Shown here: piece after piece, positions 47,101 through 55,553 of the stretch | Layout: each line of letters begins with the position of its first letter | Numbering within the stretch: position 1 is the first letter of the stretch | Assembly (NCBI RefSeq): GCF_000003815.2 | Contig: NC_049983.1 | Span: 25,725,003 to 25,789,002, forward strand | Origin: Branchiostoma floridae | Taxonomy: Eukaryota > Chordata > Leptocardii > Amphioxiformes > Branchiostomatidae | Length of the DNA stretch: 64,000 nucleotides | Reading direction: 5' to 3' | Position numbers and translations under genes: made by a program | The notes under the pieces: model-generated | What the model was told of the DNA's origin: nothing | What the model saw: the letters and a program-made list of their open reading frames with translations, nothing else | The model's database searches: none

Positions 47101-49930
47101 CAGGGAGGAAAACTTGAATATGACCATGTCCACTTCATGTGCACCAAGGCGTACACTTAGTCCTTGGGCTTTGTTTTCATAATGATTTTCAGCTAAGCAT
47201 ATTTTTTTTGTTTCTTGAAAATCCATGAACCAACATATCAAATTAGTTGGCCTTAAGACATTTTCTGACTTGCTAATGGAAGCCACATCTCGGTAGCTTC
47301 CAGGGTCACTCCTCTAACGTCAAGAGAAGAAGAAGAATGATTACAATTATCATATTTATTATTACAATCATTATCATCACATAACGAGACGACATTGATG
47401 GGTTCAAAATGAAATCTGTAATCTCACGTGCCAAAAGGATCCATGTAAATTTTCAAATGCATTTCTCAGAAATTCCACAAGTGAATTTACAAGTACTATG
47501 GAAGGATCTATGCGTCATACATGAATTTTTATGTCTCATACAGGTTAGTTTGGATAAGCTATATATGATCAATTAGTTTTTCTACTTAGCTGTACTTGTA
47601 TTGATTCGTCCTGCCAGTTCATTCTAGTGAAGCTGAAGAAGAGTGTTGGATGTCACTCGAAACGTACAGAAGTTTATCTCCATTTTTATCCAGTTGCAGA
47701 GATTGAATTGTATTTAAATATTGTTTACCTGGATGTCTAACCTTTATAAACACATTAAAAGTAAAGTCTTTTTTTCATCTATGTGGTCTTCAGGAGTCCA
47801 TGTAAAATATGCATTCATTACCTTATTTTTGGCATTCACATTGGCCCCTTTGCCAATCAAAAGCTCACAAGTCTTGGTGTTGCCCTTGTAAGCAGCATGA
47901 TGCAGGGGTGTGGACTGGTGCTGTACAGGGAGGAAGGTCAGGGTCAGTAGTGATGGATCATCAACCCAGATTTGAAACAACATAGCAGTGACATATAAAA
48001 AAATTTGGGTAACATAACTGGACAAATGCGAGGGACAAAGTAACATAGACAGCAGCGCCATGCAGTGTGGACTGGATCTGTACAGACTGGAAGGCCAGTG
48101 TCAGTGCTGGTTGAGTTACAAAGAAAATTTGAACACAGCACTAGCATTGGTATCTTAACAACTCACAAATGAGTCGAAATTCAATAACAAAAGCCACACC
48201 TATGTCACACTTATCATAGCAGTCACTTAACACTAAAGCATGTGGAGGTTTCATATACACTTCTGGCTCTTGCAGTCTCGTCTTCTACAAACTTTAAGTA
48301 ATAATGCAACATAGTTCTGAATTATACTTTCAATTGATTTTGTTTGAACAATTTTGCAATGTGTGTGTCTGCAACTTATCGCCAAAATGCTTTACTATTC
48401 ACAAGTCATGTACAGTCAAACCTATCTACAGCGGCCACTCAAGGGACTGGAGAAATGTGGCCACTATAGACAGGTGGTCACTATAGAGAAAATGTTGATC
48501 AATTGACCACGAACAATAAGTTACACATGATTTCAGAACCCACTAATCCTTCTCACCAAGTAACATTGTCTCGATCGTCTGAAAATTCAACTTACATGTA
48601 CGTGCCAAAGTCAGATCTACTGAAAATGATTGATATAGCCATGCAGAATACGTCGGTAAATTTGCCAACAAAGACTTGCACTCTAACGTTCAAGGCACGC
48701 GTACCTTCCACTATCGCAAAAATGTCCCTGTCTCCAAATCATCGCAAACTACGATTTTAAACCGGGCGCAGGATGACATACGGCCACTGTATGGTCATAA
48801 TAGGCAGCGTTTCTGTATCTACGGGACCGGAAATTGGGTGGCCATGGCCGCATTGAACATGTGACCGCTATAGACTATTTCTTAATGCTCAAGTCATAGG
48901 AAAAATCCAAAGGAACGACAAAAAGTGACCAGGTGGTCGCTATACAAAGGTGGCCGCTAATACAGGTTGACTGTATTGTGATACCTGCTCTGAATGAGAT
49001 CTGTTAGAAAGACATAGGGCATAATGTGACAGGGTTACCGTGACTACATTTGTCCGAGGACAGGTCAGGAGAAATCAGGACAGGGTTATTGCTTAACTTA
49101 CCTGGTCCCAAGCCACCACATCAGCGCCATGTTGGATCAACAGCTCTGCCACCTCAGTCTGTCCGAACGTGCTGGCCACATGCAGGGATGTCTGGTCACA
49201 CTGGATAGAACAACAGTTTGACTGGTTATGACATGACTATGCAGAGAAAGCTAAGGTACTACAGCATTTTTAACAAGTTGTAAATGTCATGTCCGAACGT
49301 TATCAAAATATAATACATCAACACAAGTGGCTTTTATGTCATTTACGCTTTCAGGACCCGGTGACAGCAGTCTCAGATTAAACATGGTAAACTTATTCTT
49401 ATCTTTAGGAAGGGAAATATACAAATGTTAAAATTCCTCTGATGGGGAATCTGTAGCAGTGTACAGGTCTTGTTCAAAATCTTGACTGATCACACAAACC
49501 AAGGATTTGTGTCGTTAACGTCCTTAGCTTGCACATATACAGGCTATTCATATTAGACAGTCCATGTCAGGTTAAACAAAGGCAAGGCAAGGCAGGTTAA
49601 AAATATTAATTTGCTTTCAATAACTTGTTCATAGTTTATTTACTTATCAATAAGCAAAAATACAATATGTAGTGATAGAATGTGCAGATAAAAAAAACGA
49701 GAAAACAAGAAAAATGATGATTGCTACTAATGCTACTGTTAGTTTGTTATCACACAGTAGCTAAGCAGAACTTCTGCTTTCACTTTGATCAAAGATCTGC
49801 CTCCTTACCAATCTTCCCCAGTCTCTCTTGGCTGTGATGTCCACCCCAGCCTTCAGCCCTCTCTCCACAGTCTGCTTGTCACCATACTGCACAGCTGTGT
49901 AGAACGTGTCCAGGTCCATCTTCTCACAAC
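37035..49930 (-). CDS. Gene B: ankyrin-Roc-COR-CARD-RING-like-C14 protease (-CARD) multidomain protein
   Basis: Exons, high to low: 49930-49809, 49200-49102, 47920-47822, 46651-46553, 44651-44553, 43822-43730, 42351-42295, 42018-41830, 41643-41410, 41119-41020, 40904-40744, 40560-40369, 40002-38958, 38756-38646, 38367-38268, 38090-37238 (end of the protease frame). Phases chain correctly throughout, with one non-canonical GC donor at 41,830. About 1,220 residues to the first stop, ~1,280 if the frame-disrupted second CARD counts. Order: ankyrin repeats, Roc GTPase with COR, CARD, Cys-rich RING-like zinc module, caspase-like protease, CARD. Inferred role: a GTP-regulated platform that recruits through CARD and acts through a protease. 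The first exon may start at an ATG at 49,945 (MLPTAG...) or be spliced (acceptor TTGCCCACAG). Confidence 0.85.
37238..38367 (-). CDS. Gene B exons 15-16: caspase-like (peptidase C14) domain
   Basis: Exons 38,367-38,268 and 38,090-37,238. The domain opens with the beta-strand YNTFVIAVG. The catalytic His lies in YYHSGHGKE (His codon 37,960-37,958) and the catalytic Cys in LFILDACHASS (Cys codon 37,831-37,829). The order and spacing fit the metacaspase/caspase-like C14 fold, in which SGHG and DxC form the dyad. An acidic Lys/Glu-rich linker follows the Cys strand, then CEQDNCPNCQSF, possibly metal binding. Both catalytic residues are present, so activity is plausible. Confidence 0.85.
38646..38756 (-). 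CDS. Gene B exon 14: RING-like cysteine module
   Basis: Together with the end of exon 13 (CMHCLECKP) this reads CLECKPC, ACGCAFLLCAAC, FRCPKHC. The pattern is CxxC-x9-CxC-x4-CxxC-x10-CxxHC, similar to a RING or treble-clef zinc site with a CGC in place of the usual CGH. If functional it could give E3-ligase-like or structural zinc binding. Entry phase 1 and exit phase 1. The donor (CTGG|GTATGG) is moderate. Confidence 0.6.
38958..40002 (-). CDS. Gene B exon 13: COR C-terminal half and CARD
   Basis: 1,045 nt. Begins LLFITPATSDRILVLKPNWLG, typical of the COR region that follows Roc. The winged-helix-like part (ITRSEIETVF ... LLQEFQLCH ... YVFPGLL) lies in the first third. Residues from LLTRYRPELVQAL to DERWVFTSFHTVF (39,222-38,974) form a CARD-type death fold with the conserved T-EE motif (TVEECDVI). 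Ends in phase 1. Confidence 0.82.
40190..40290. repeat. ~100-bp imperfect inverted repeat in gene B intron
   Basis: 'ctagcccggctgccatccta' pairs with 'taggatggcactcctgctag'. A probable tiny MITE. Confidence 0.6.
40369..40560 (-). CDS. Gene B exon 12: start of COR domain
   Basis: 64 codons, phase 0 both sides. NQRDMPVLCAKIMELLPEWG leads into VMMWKNYVKEV, the 'P-x-M-x-W' type motif opening COR domains. Confidence 0.75.
40744..41119 (-). CDS. Gene B exons 10-11: Roc G4 region
   Basis: Exons 41,119-41,020 and 40,904-40,744. They read QPDVILVASHRDKV, where SHRD takes the place of the usual NKxD/THxD guanine-specificity motif. The region IANEVILMDCRKT then reaches the G5 position. The Asn/Thr to Ser change at G4 may alter nucleotide preference. 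Confidence 0.7.
41410..42018 (-). CDS. Gene B exons 8-9: Roc GTPase P-loop and switch II
   Basis: Exon 8 (42,018-41,830): MFSIFKHFPSKEAERK linker, then VFLGGNETNGKSTLKKSL, a P-loop of GxxxxGKST form. Exon 9 (41,643-41,410): acidic linker, GVDIETFSI, then VSLWDFAGQAEYAVTHNMFM, the DxxGQ switch II typical of Roc domains in ROCO proteins. A canonical GT donor at 41,825 would be phase 1 and give a stop. AAG|GCAGGT at 41,830 keeps phase 0 and suggests a GC-AG intron. Confidence 0.82.
42295..49930 (-). CDS. Gene B exons 1-7: ankyrin-repeat region
   Basis: Exon 1 encodes a capping repeat (FYTAVQYGDKQTVERGLKAG). Exons 2-5 are 99 nt each, one ankyrin unit per exon (e.g. TSLHVASTFGQTEVAELLI, TPLHHAAYKGNTKTCELLI). 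Exon 6 is 93 nt; its expected acceptor position reads CAC instead of CAG, and AACCAG 6 nt further in is the likely site. Exon 7 (57 nt) is a half repeat. All junctions are phase 0. Introns 2-6 hold MITE, hAT and Tc1-like insertions. Confidence 0.85.
42528..43548. mobile_element. Long-TIR Tc1/mariner-like relic in gene B intron
   Basis: Arms of ~240 bp (42,528-42,775 and 43,313-43,548) are inverted copies, sharing 'aaaaagtttggaatatc' and 'gggtcacc'. Between them the plus strand holds broken transposase: GGGSVMVWG and then YNTRPHRARTIADYL, the Tc1-family motifs around the second Asp. Several stops interrupt it. Confidence 0.78.
42830..43145 (+). pseudogene. Tc1-like transposase fragment
   Basis: Frames read RIKACMGQE, SVMVWG and NTRPHRARTI with stops and frame changes between. 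Clearly non-functional. Confidence 0.7.
44098..44172. repeat. CT, CA and TA microsatellite cluster
   Basis: (tc)n, (ac)n and (ta)n runs follow each other inside a gene B intron. Confidence 0.95.
44660..45740. other. Gene B intron, no further gene
   Basis: AT-rich, with an oligo-T tract at 44,745. 'gttcttgcccgaagggcta' at 45,034 looks like a repeat end but no boundaries were found. Confidence 0.35.
45752..45977. mobile_element. hAT-like MITE, 226 bp
   Basis: CAGGGTTGTAGCCAG ... CTGGCTACAACCCTG, with a perfect 8-bp duplication TTCTGCAG (45,744-45,751; 45,978-45,985). It carries the 'gggagcatgccccc' subterminal module shared with the larger elements. Confidence 0.88.
47019..47255. mobile_element. 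MITE, GGCCACACC family
   Basis: 'aaggccacaccaatttaatttgttgattca' pairs with 'tgaaccaacatatcaaattagttggcctt'. Sits in a gene B intron. Confidence 0.7.
48413..48973. mobile_element. TA-flanked MITE (CAGTCAAACCT ends), 561 bp
   Basis: Ends CAGTCAAACCTATCTACAGC and the complement near 48,973, with TA on each side. The corresponding place in gene C (revcomp of ~57,705-57,725) has no such insertion, so the empty site is visible and a TA duplication is supported. Confidence 0.82.
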
Positions 49931-50156
49931 CTGCTGTGGGCAACATGAAACAAGGGGCAAAGGAATAAAGGCCTGCATGGGGGTGCCCCCCCCCCCCCGG
50001 GTGGGAGTGGTCTGGTTTTACGACTTACGCAAAGTTTTTGCCGCAAATGCACCAATTATGAATTACATCACTACTGAAGCAAAAGATTAAATTTCAAGTG
50101 TGCCCAATTTCTGTAACATCATATGAATTGTCTTCTTTGCAACATTCATTACATGT

Positions 50157-50285
50157 GAAACAACCAGAGGGGCGAGTAGAACAGAAAGAAACAACATCCC
50201 AACTCCCGGGATTAATTCGAACCCCGGCAGTCGGATCACAAATCTAACGTGCAAACCAGTCACAATGCCAAAAGCTCAGAGCTGT
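50157..50285 (-). mobile_element. tRNA-derived SINE, copy 1
   Basis: On the minus strand: 'ggtttgcacgttagatttgtgatc', then 'gccggggttcgaattaatcc' (B-box), then the shared tail 'gtttctttctgttctactcgcccctctgg'. Confidence 0.6.
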
Positions 50286-50446
50286 TGGTGTGGTCAGTTT
50301 GGCAGCGTTTGAACCCCACTGTTACAAGTTACTCCCCCTCTTCTTTTAGCAAAACTACCAAGGTCACGGGTAAATCTCTCATCACTCAGTTTCCAGTGAT
50401 GAAGTCGCATTGTCACTGGCTTACCAGTGGGGAATATCTATAGCAG

Positions 50447-50803
50447 GGCTCGAAATACTGGGTGCATGTGCACCCAGGTGCACCCAAAATTGGAGCTGTG
50501 CACCCAGAATTATCTTCTGCACAGGGTGCACCCAAATACAATGTATTTTCTTAGGTTCATGTATGTAAAGATATCAAAGTATACTAGTATACATCATTTT
50601 CTTGACATCTAAGTGTTAGAAAGATAATAAAACTGTCTGTCATGGTACTTGTTTAAGAATTTGATAGCTTGTAACTAAGTTTTACTATTATGTTATTACT
50701 TAAATTTAACTGGTGCACCCAAACTTTTTTTGGTGCACCCAATTTTTTAAGCTGGGTGCACTAGTGCACCTAATCCCAAAAATGAATTTCGAGCCCTGTA
50801 TAA
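50447..50803. repeat. GGGTGCAC-rich element, gene B side
   Basis: Begins 'agggctcgaaatactgggtgca' and ends 'aatgaatttcgagccct', so the ends GGGCTCGAAAT are inverted. Multiple 'gtgcaccca' motifs. Its partner is on the gene C side at 55,554-56,545. Confidence 0.75.
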
Positions 50804-51059
50804 TAGTCACTAGTTTTCCAGTGATGAGGAAATTTCAGCTGGTAAACCAGTGACAACAAATATTCCGCACTCTGGGAAACCAACTGCTGGGATCCACCGT
50901 GTGTTACGCTGCCGTTATTGTTTACTGAAGGAAAAGGAATCATTGTGTCAGTTGAGGGGATTTGAAAGTTAGCACTTGAAGTTAATATTATCGTCACCTC
51001 TTTTTCCTCGGCAAATCACCACAATCCGGAACAAATCTAACAGTAAACACGGCTATGGC

Positions 51060-51450
51060 AACATGTGAATTAGGCGAACTCAGCACTGGAACGTTCCAGT
51101 GCTATTTATCTAATAGGACGTGGTCACTGGAAGCCCAGTACGGAAATAATTTCATCACTCGGCGTCCAGTGCCGAAGAGTCACCGCTCACTGGAAAACCC
51201 AGTGACGAACCGGTAACCTTGATGGTTCCGCACTCAGCGCCCAGTGACGAATGACGTTCAACAGTAGGTCCCGAGCGGAGTTCATCACTGGGTCCGGAGT
51301 GACGAGCGGAATTCATCACTGGAAACCGAGTGACGAGACAAGGTTCATCACTGGAATTCCAGTAACGTTACCGAGAGAGCTTCATCACTGGAACAAAGCA
51401 ATTCATCACTGGGAAACCGTATGTACATCACTGGAAGCCCAGTGAGGAAC
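51060..51450 (+). repeat. CACTGGA minisatellite
   Basis: Irregular units of 'ttcatcactggaaaccgagtgacgag'. Outliers occur at 50,370-50,430 and 50,800-50,890. Confidence 0.8.
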
Positions 51451-51522
51451 CCGTGACCCGCGTAGCCTTGCCTTCTTTTCAAGATTCGTCCTCGAATCTC
51501 CAAGTTCGATATCCCTGTATGG

Positions 51523-51590
51523 TACTCTCCAAGCAGAGTCGGAAAAATTATATCTGTGCGATTCAACCTCTGCTTGCGCTTGGAGAGTAA
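51523..51590. mobile_element. MITE, CTCTCCAAGCAGAGGTT family, copy b (short)
   Basis: TACTCTCCAAGCAGAG ... CTCTGCTTGCGCTTGGAGAGTA, 68 bp, probably an internally deleted copy. Confidence 0.7.
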
Positions 51591-51767
51591 GGTAAGATAA
51601 CAAAATTATCCGGATCACCGCCGGGAGCTGTAATAGCCTGGATACCATAACCCAACCTCAAAAATATATATTTTGCGTTGCACGATAGATACTTGAGATC
51701 GGGCTGGGGTTTGGTAATAAACCAGGCTAGAGCTGTAACGAAAGGGTAACGTTGTTACTAGTAAGCA

Positions 51768-51983
51768 AGCTCAGAGACAAATTATCCGCCCCCCTCCCCC
51801 TTTCAATTTCACTTTCGAGAGAACCTATAAAAGCACTCTTTCAAACCTTTGAACTGGCAGCTTTATGTTCTTCGGAGCCACGTAGCCGAGTCCGATGAAT
51901 TATTTTTATCCTTATTGATGAACAAAAGTCACTGGGATTGCATGATTATTTGTCTCACAAGCGCAACAAAACACACTGGCGAC
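51768..51983 (+). promoter_or_regulatory. Candidate core promoter arm facing gene C
   Basis: A ~210-bp sequence inverted at 53,755-53,959. It contains a C-rich stretch, TATAAAAG at 51,826-51,833, a likely start 25-35 bp later, and a short conserved frame (MNKSHWDC ... TKHTGD; the other arm reads MNGSHWNC ... TKHTGD). Differences include synonymous changes and a 3-nt indel. Promoter activity is inferred only. Confidence 0.5.
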
Positions 51984-52050
51984 CGTTTTGGCAGTCGAGC
52001 CGCAACAGAGCTCTATGCGCATCCGTTCTGCGCAGCCTAGAACTCTTCAT

Positions 52051-52197
52051 CTACTCTCCAAGTCCAAGCAGAGGTTGGATCGCGGATGATATTGTAGTAG
52101 TCGGGAAATTTTATAGGTCCGCTCTTCTTAAGAGGAGCGCCAGTATAATTTTTCCGACTACTACTATATCAGTACGCGACTCAACCTCTGCTTGGAT
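52051..52197. mobile_element. MITE, CTCTCCAAGCAGAGGTT family, copy c
   Basis: Ends 'ctactctccaag...gcagaggttg' and 'caacctctgcttggat'. A 9-bp duplication ACTCTTCAT lies at 52,042-52,050 and 52,198-52,206. Long inner arms around 'gtagtagtcggaaaa'. Confidence 0.78.
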
Positions 52198-52446
52198 ACT
52201 CTTCATGATGCAGAGTCCAACGGCGCTAGCAAACCGTCTACAACTAACTGCAGGTGGTTGGGTTTGCTAGCGCCATTGAAATCATCAAGCCTCATTAGAG
52301 ACACTGCGCAGGAGGACGGGAGATGCAGACATTCACTTTCTTACGTTATTCAAAATGTTACAAAAACTGAATCTCATATAACGTTAAATATTACTGAAAA
52401 AAGACGAACATACTAAAAAACATAAGGACTGGATACATTGCATCTG

Positions 52447-52492
52447 TTGAAACAACAGAAGGGGCGAGTAGAACAGAAAGAAACAATATATA
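52447..52492 (-). mobile_element. SINE tail fragment
   Basis: 'aacaacagaaggggcgagta' matches the complement of the tail of the SINE at 52,745. Confidence 0.55.
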
Positions 52493-52744
52493 CAGACGTT
52501 TGGCATGGTCATTTAACGCTACTTCCCCCCCCCCCCGTAACACTGTCCATAGCTTCAGCAGGTCTCAATCATGATGGAAGTTATCAAAGTTAATCATCAT
52601 AATTATAGTCATAACAGCACCTAAATATTGCAGATATATAAATAGACACTTTCCAAGCAATAGCAAGTTCCAAGAACAGATACATGTTTTAATTATGCAT
52701 ATAGAAAGCACCATGTTGTTGTTGTAAGTAGTGTTCAAGGACTG

Positions 52745-52890
52745 CTAAACCGAAGACGCCGAACGGCGTAAGCTATTTGGCCGAACGGTTCGCACGTTCG
52801 ATTTGTGATCTGCCGACCCGGGTTCGATTTCGGGTGGTGGCATGTTGTTTCTTTCTGTTCTTACTCGCCCCTCTGGTTATTTTACTGTTC
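52745..52890 (+). mobile_element. tRNA-derived SINE, copy 2
   Basis: A-box-like 'tggccgaacggttcgcacg' and B-box-like 'gggttcgatttc', followed by the tail 'gtttctttctgttcttactcgcccctctgg'. The head could be tRNA-Ser/Leu-like but does not fold as a full tRNA. Confidence 0.65.
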
Positions 52891-52899
52891 TTGTTCTTT

Positions 52900-53750
52900 T
52901 TCCGGGAATTAGAATGTTCCACTTTGATTGCTACATTTTCAAGTTGTTACAATTTCCGTTAAACCAAAAGCTGCATTGGATAATGTTACATACTTGTAAA
53001 TACCAAGGGCATAATTGATGATAACTGACGTAAAATTTATGAACTGACACATCGCTTGGTGAGCTGTTAATACTGAGAGTATCTATAATTAAAAGAATAT
53101 AACTTACAAAAGTAAGTACAGTACTTCAATGGCAACTTGACAATTTACAGAATCGGCAGCCAGATTTAATAAAAGTGACTTCACAGTACATAACATTCTG
53201 TGCTTGTTAATATAGATGAAAATGCCTACAACATTTTAAAATTAAGGACAACATAGTTCCCCCAAGTCATACCTAGAAATAACAACTGGTCTATATCTGT
53301 TACAAAAGTGTCATATGATGATAAATCATAAGAATGTACAATTAAGAAATTCCAGGGACAACTGCATTCTTCAATGACAGAGGGTAAGAAATTACACATG
53401 TACTATCATTCTTATGTTTCTACCATGTACAGCCTCCGGGCATTAACTTGTAAATAAACTTTCAATTATGACGAAAGTGGCATATCACAGTCAATGGATT
53501 GTCGGAAAGATTCTAATTCTCTGCGTTCCGTCCGTGAATATAACTCAAAATCCATTCCTCCCATAGTTTCCACTAGTCCGTCAAAAGAGTTGCTTTTCGG
53601 AGGTTTGAATTTCGCGCCCTAGCAGACGGGTTTAGGCACATCCGGGCACTTAGTGAGGTCAGTGGAAAGTCACGTGACCTACATTTCCCGCGCGAATTTC
53701 AGTGTTGGGGTCACAGGAGTCACAGGCAATATGGACACGCACCAGAACAA
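52900..53750. other. Intergenic, no gene
   Basis: AT-rich, then CpG-richer after 53,500 with a palindromic GTCACGTGAC (about 53,670) holding a CACGTG E-box. Confidence 0.4.
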
Positions 53751-53754
53751 ATTA

Positions 53755-53959
53755 TCGCCGGTGTGTTTTGTTACGTTTGTAGACTTGATCAAGCAATTCC
53801 AGTGACTTCCGTTCATCAACAAGGATACAAATAACCAGTCGGACTCGTCTACGTGGCTTCGCAGGACGTTAGCTGTCAGTTCAAAGGTTTGAAAGAGTGA
53901 TTTTATATGTTCTCTCGAAAGTGAAAGGGGGAGGGGGGCGGATAATTTGTCTCTGAGCT
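53755..53959 (-). promoter_or_regulatory. Candidate core promoter arm facing gene B
   Basis: Inverted copy of 51,768-51,983. TATAAAA on the minus strand at 53,907-53,901 points toward gene B's first ankyrin exon 4 kb away. The shared C-rich block and downstream short frame are conserved. Confidence 0.5.
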
Positions 53960-54189
53960 ACATCGATCTAGAATGTCTAGTATAGGTTTCTAGCGAGGAC
54001 ACCCTCACGATTGACGAAGTTGATTCTTTCTAATGCAAAAATAGCTAAATACCAGTCGTCTGGTTGCTCACGAATCCATTATCTGTCGATTGCTGGGTGT
54101 TGAATACGTACATGCACATTTACAAACTAACAAAGGAAATTTTCGTCAAGCTGCTTCTTCACACAGGCAATTATCACCAGGTTGCAACA

Positions 54190-54405
54190 CAGACAAGTGC
54201 TTGTACATGTGTGCGTGTCACTCGCTCCCTATATCATGTGTGTGTGTGTCATAATTACTTTATGACTTTAAGATTTATGTACATCTGTATATGTATGTGT
54301 GTGTCACTCCCTATATCGTGTGTGTGTGTGTTTATGTACATCTGTATATGCGAATGTCACTCCATAGTATATTGTGTGTGTGTGTGTTTATGTGTGTGTG
54401 TGTGG
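54190..54405 (+). repeat. GT-rich repeat tract
   Basis: Repeats of 'tatatgtatgtgtgtgtcactccctatatcgtgtgtg' type, with period changes; low complexity. Confidence 0.85.
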
Positions 54406-54966
54406 TAAATTTCATGATCTCCATCAACTTATTACCATATGAATATGATGAGTTTTCAATGGATTTTTCTGGCATCTCATTCATGAGGTGCTAAAACAGT
54501 GAAAGGCTGAAAGGGGCTGACTTTATTTATAATATGTGTTCTGTTGCAAACTTAACACATAAGATTCGATTCAATTTCTTGCATATTCAAATCAGACAAG
54601 AAGTGAACAAAAGAGTGTCTTCATTCAGCCCCTTTGAGCCCCCCTATAACAATGAATGAATGGACACCTTAGCTTTATTGTGGGTTAAGTGCAGGTCGCA
54701 ACAAAAGATACATAACAATAGACAACTCTGATTCAGCCCTTTTTGTCTGTTTTAAGCCCTTTCTGAATTGGTGTACGCATGATATTCATGCCTCATGAAA
54801 CCAGTACACTGTATTTAGAAGGAGGTTTTATTCAGAAGCTTCCATGGTCGACAATGGTCGTCATGGCTTCTCATTATTAATATTAGTCATATTCTCATAA
54901 CCATTTAGTGTGGTTATGAAAAGATTCATCACCACCTCCAATCAACATAAAATCAACAGTTTTGAT

Positions 54967-55423
54967 TAGGGATGTGTACCGGTACAGTGTACCGATACAG
55001 TACCGGTACAATCAATTAGGTACAGATACAAAAATACCGAACCCTGGTGTACCGGTACTGGACCTGTATCTAATTAGTGCAAGCCAGGCAGGATAACAGG
55101 TCAGGGGATGGCCACTTTGACAGATAAAATTACTGTGAAATCACCATAGCAGTCTCTGAGCCCCAGTGAGGGAAAAGCAACAAGGGTCAAATTTTTGTTG
55201 CATCATGTGTCTACCATAATAAACACGTTTTTATTGGTTCAAACATGCTTCTACCCTTTTTCATACATTGTTTTGCCATTATAACATAATATAACATAAT
55301 ATTATGATATAATATTCAATGCCATGCATTTAGGTCCGGACTCATTAGGTCCGGACCTGTACCTAAACCTCTGGATTCGAATCCGGACCTGTACCTAAAC
55401 GTGGGTTTAGGTACGCATCCCTA
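54967..55423. mobile_element. hAT-like MITE (TAGGGATG ends), 457 bp
   Basis: TAGGGATGTGTACCGGTAC ... GGTACGCATCCCTA, with a perfect 8-bp duplication GTTTTGAT at 54,959-54,966 and 55,424-55,431. It contains 'accggtac' and 'ggtccggac' repeats. Confidence 0.88.
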
Positions 55424-55553
55424 GTTTTGATGCAGAACAACTACAACATTGTGTGTTGAAGTCTGTTTGGAAGCCTCCTGATAATGTAATCCATAATCAG
55501 CTCTGAGAATTTAATGCAGTTCGTAACCGATGGTAAAAACTTTGCATGATCAG

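Noticed and set aside
46420-47160. 246-codon plus-strand open frame
   Set aside because: Runs antisense through gene B exon 4, intron and a MITE. No domain or codon pattern supports it.
52760-52835. Possible tRNA gene
   Set aside because: A- and B-box-like sequences are present but no complete cloverleaf or acceptor stem. It fits a tRNA-derived SINE head.
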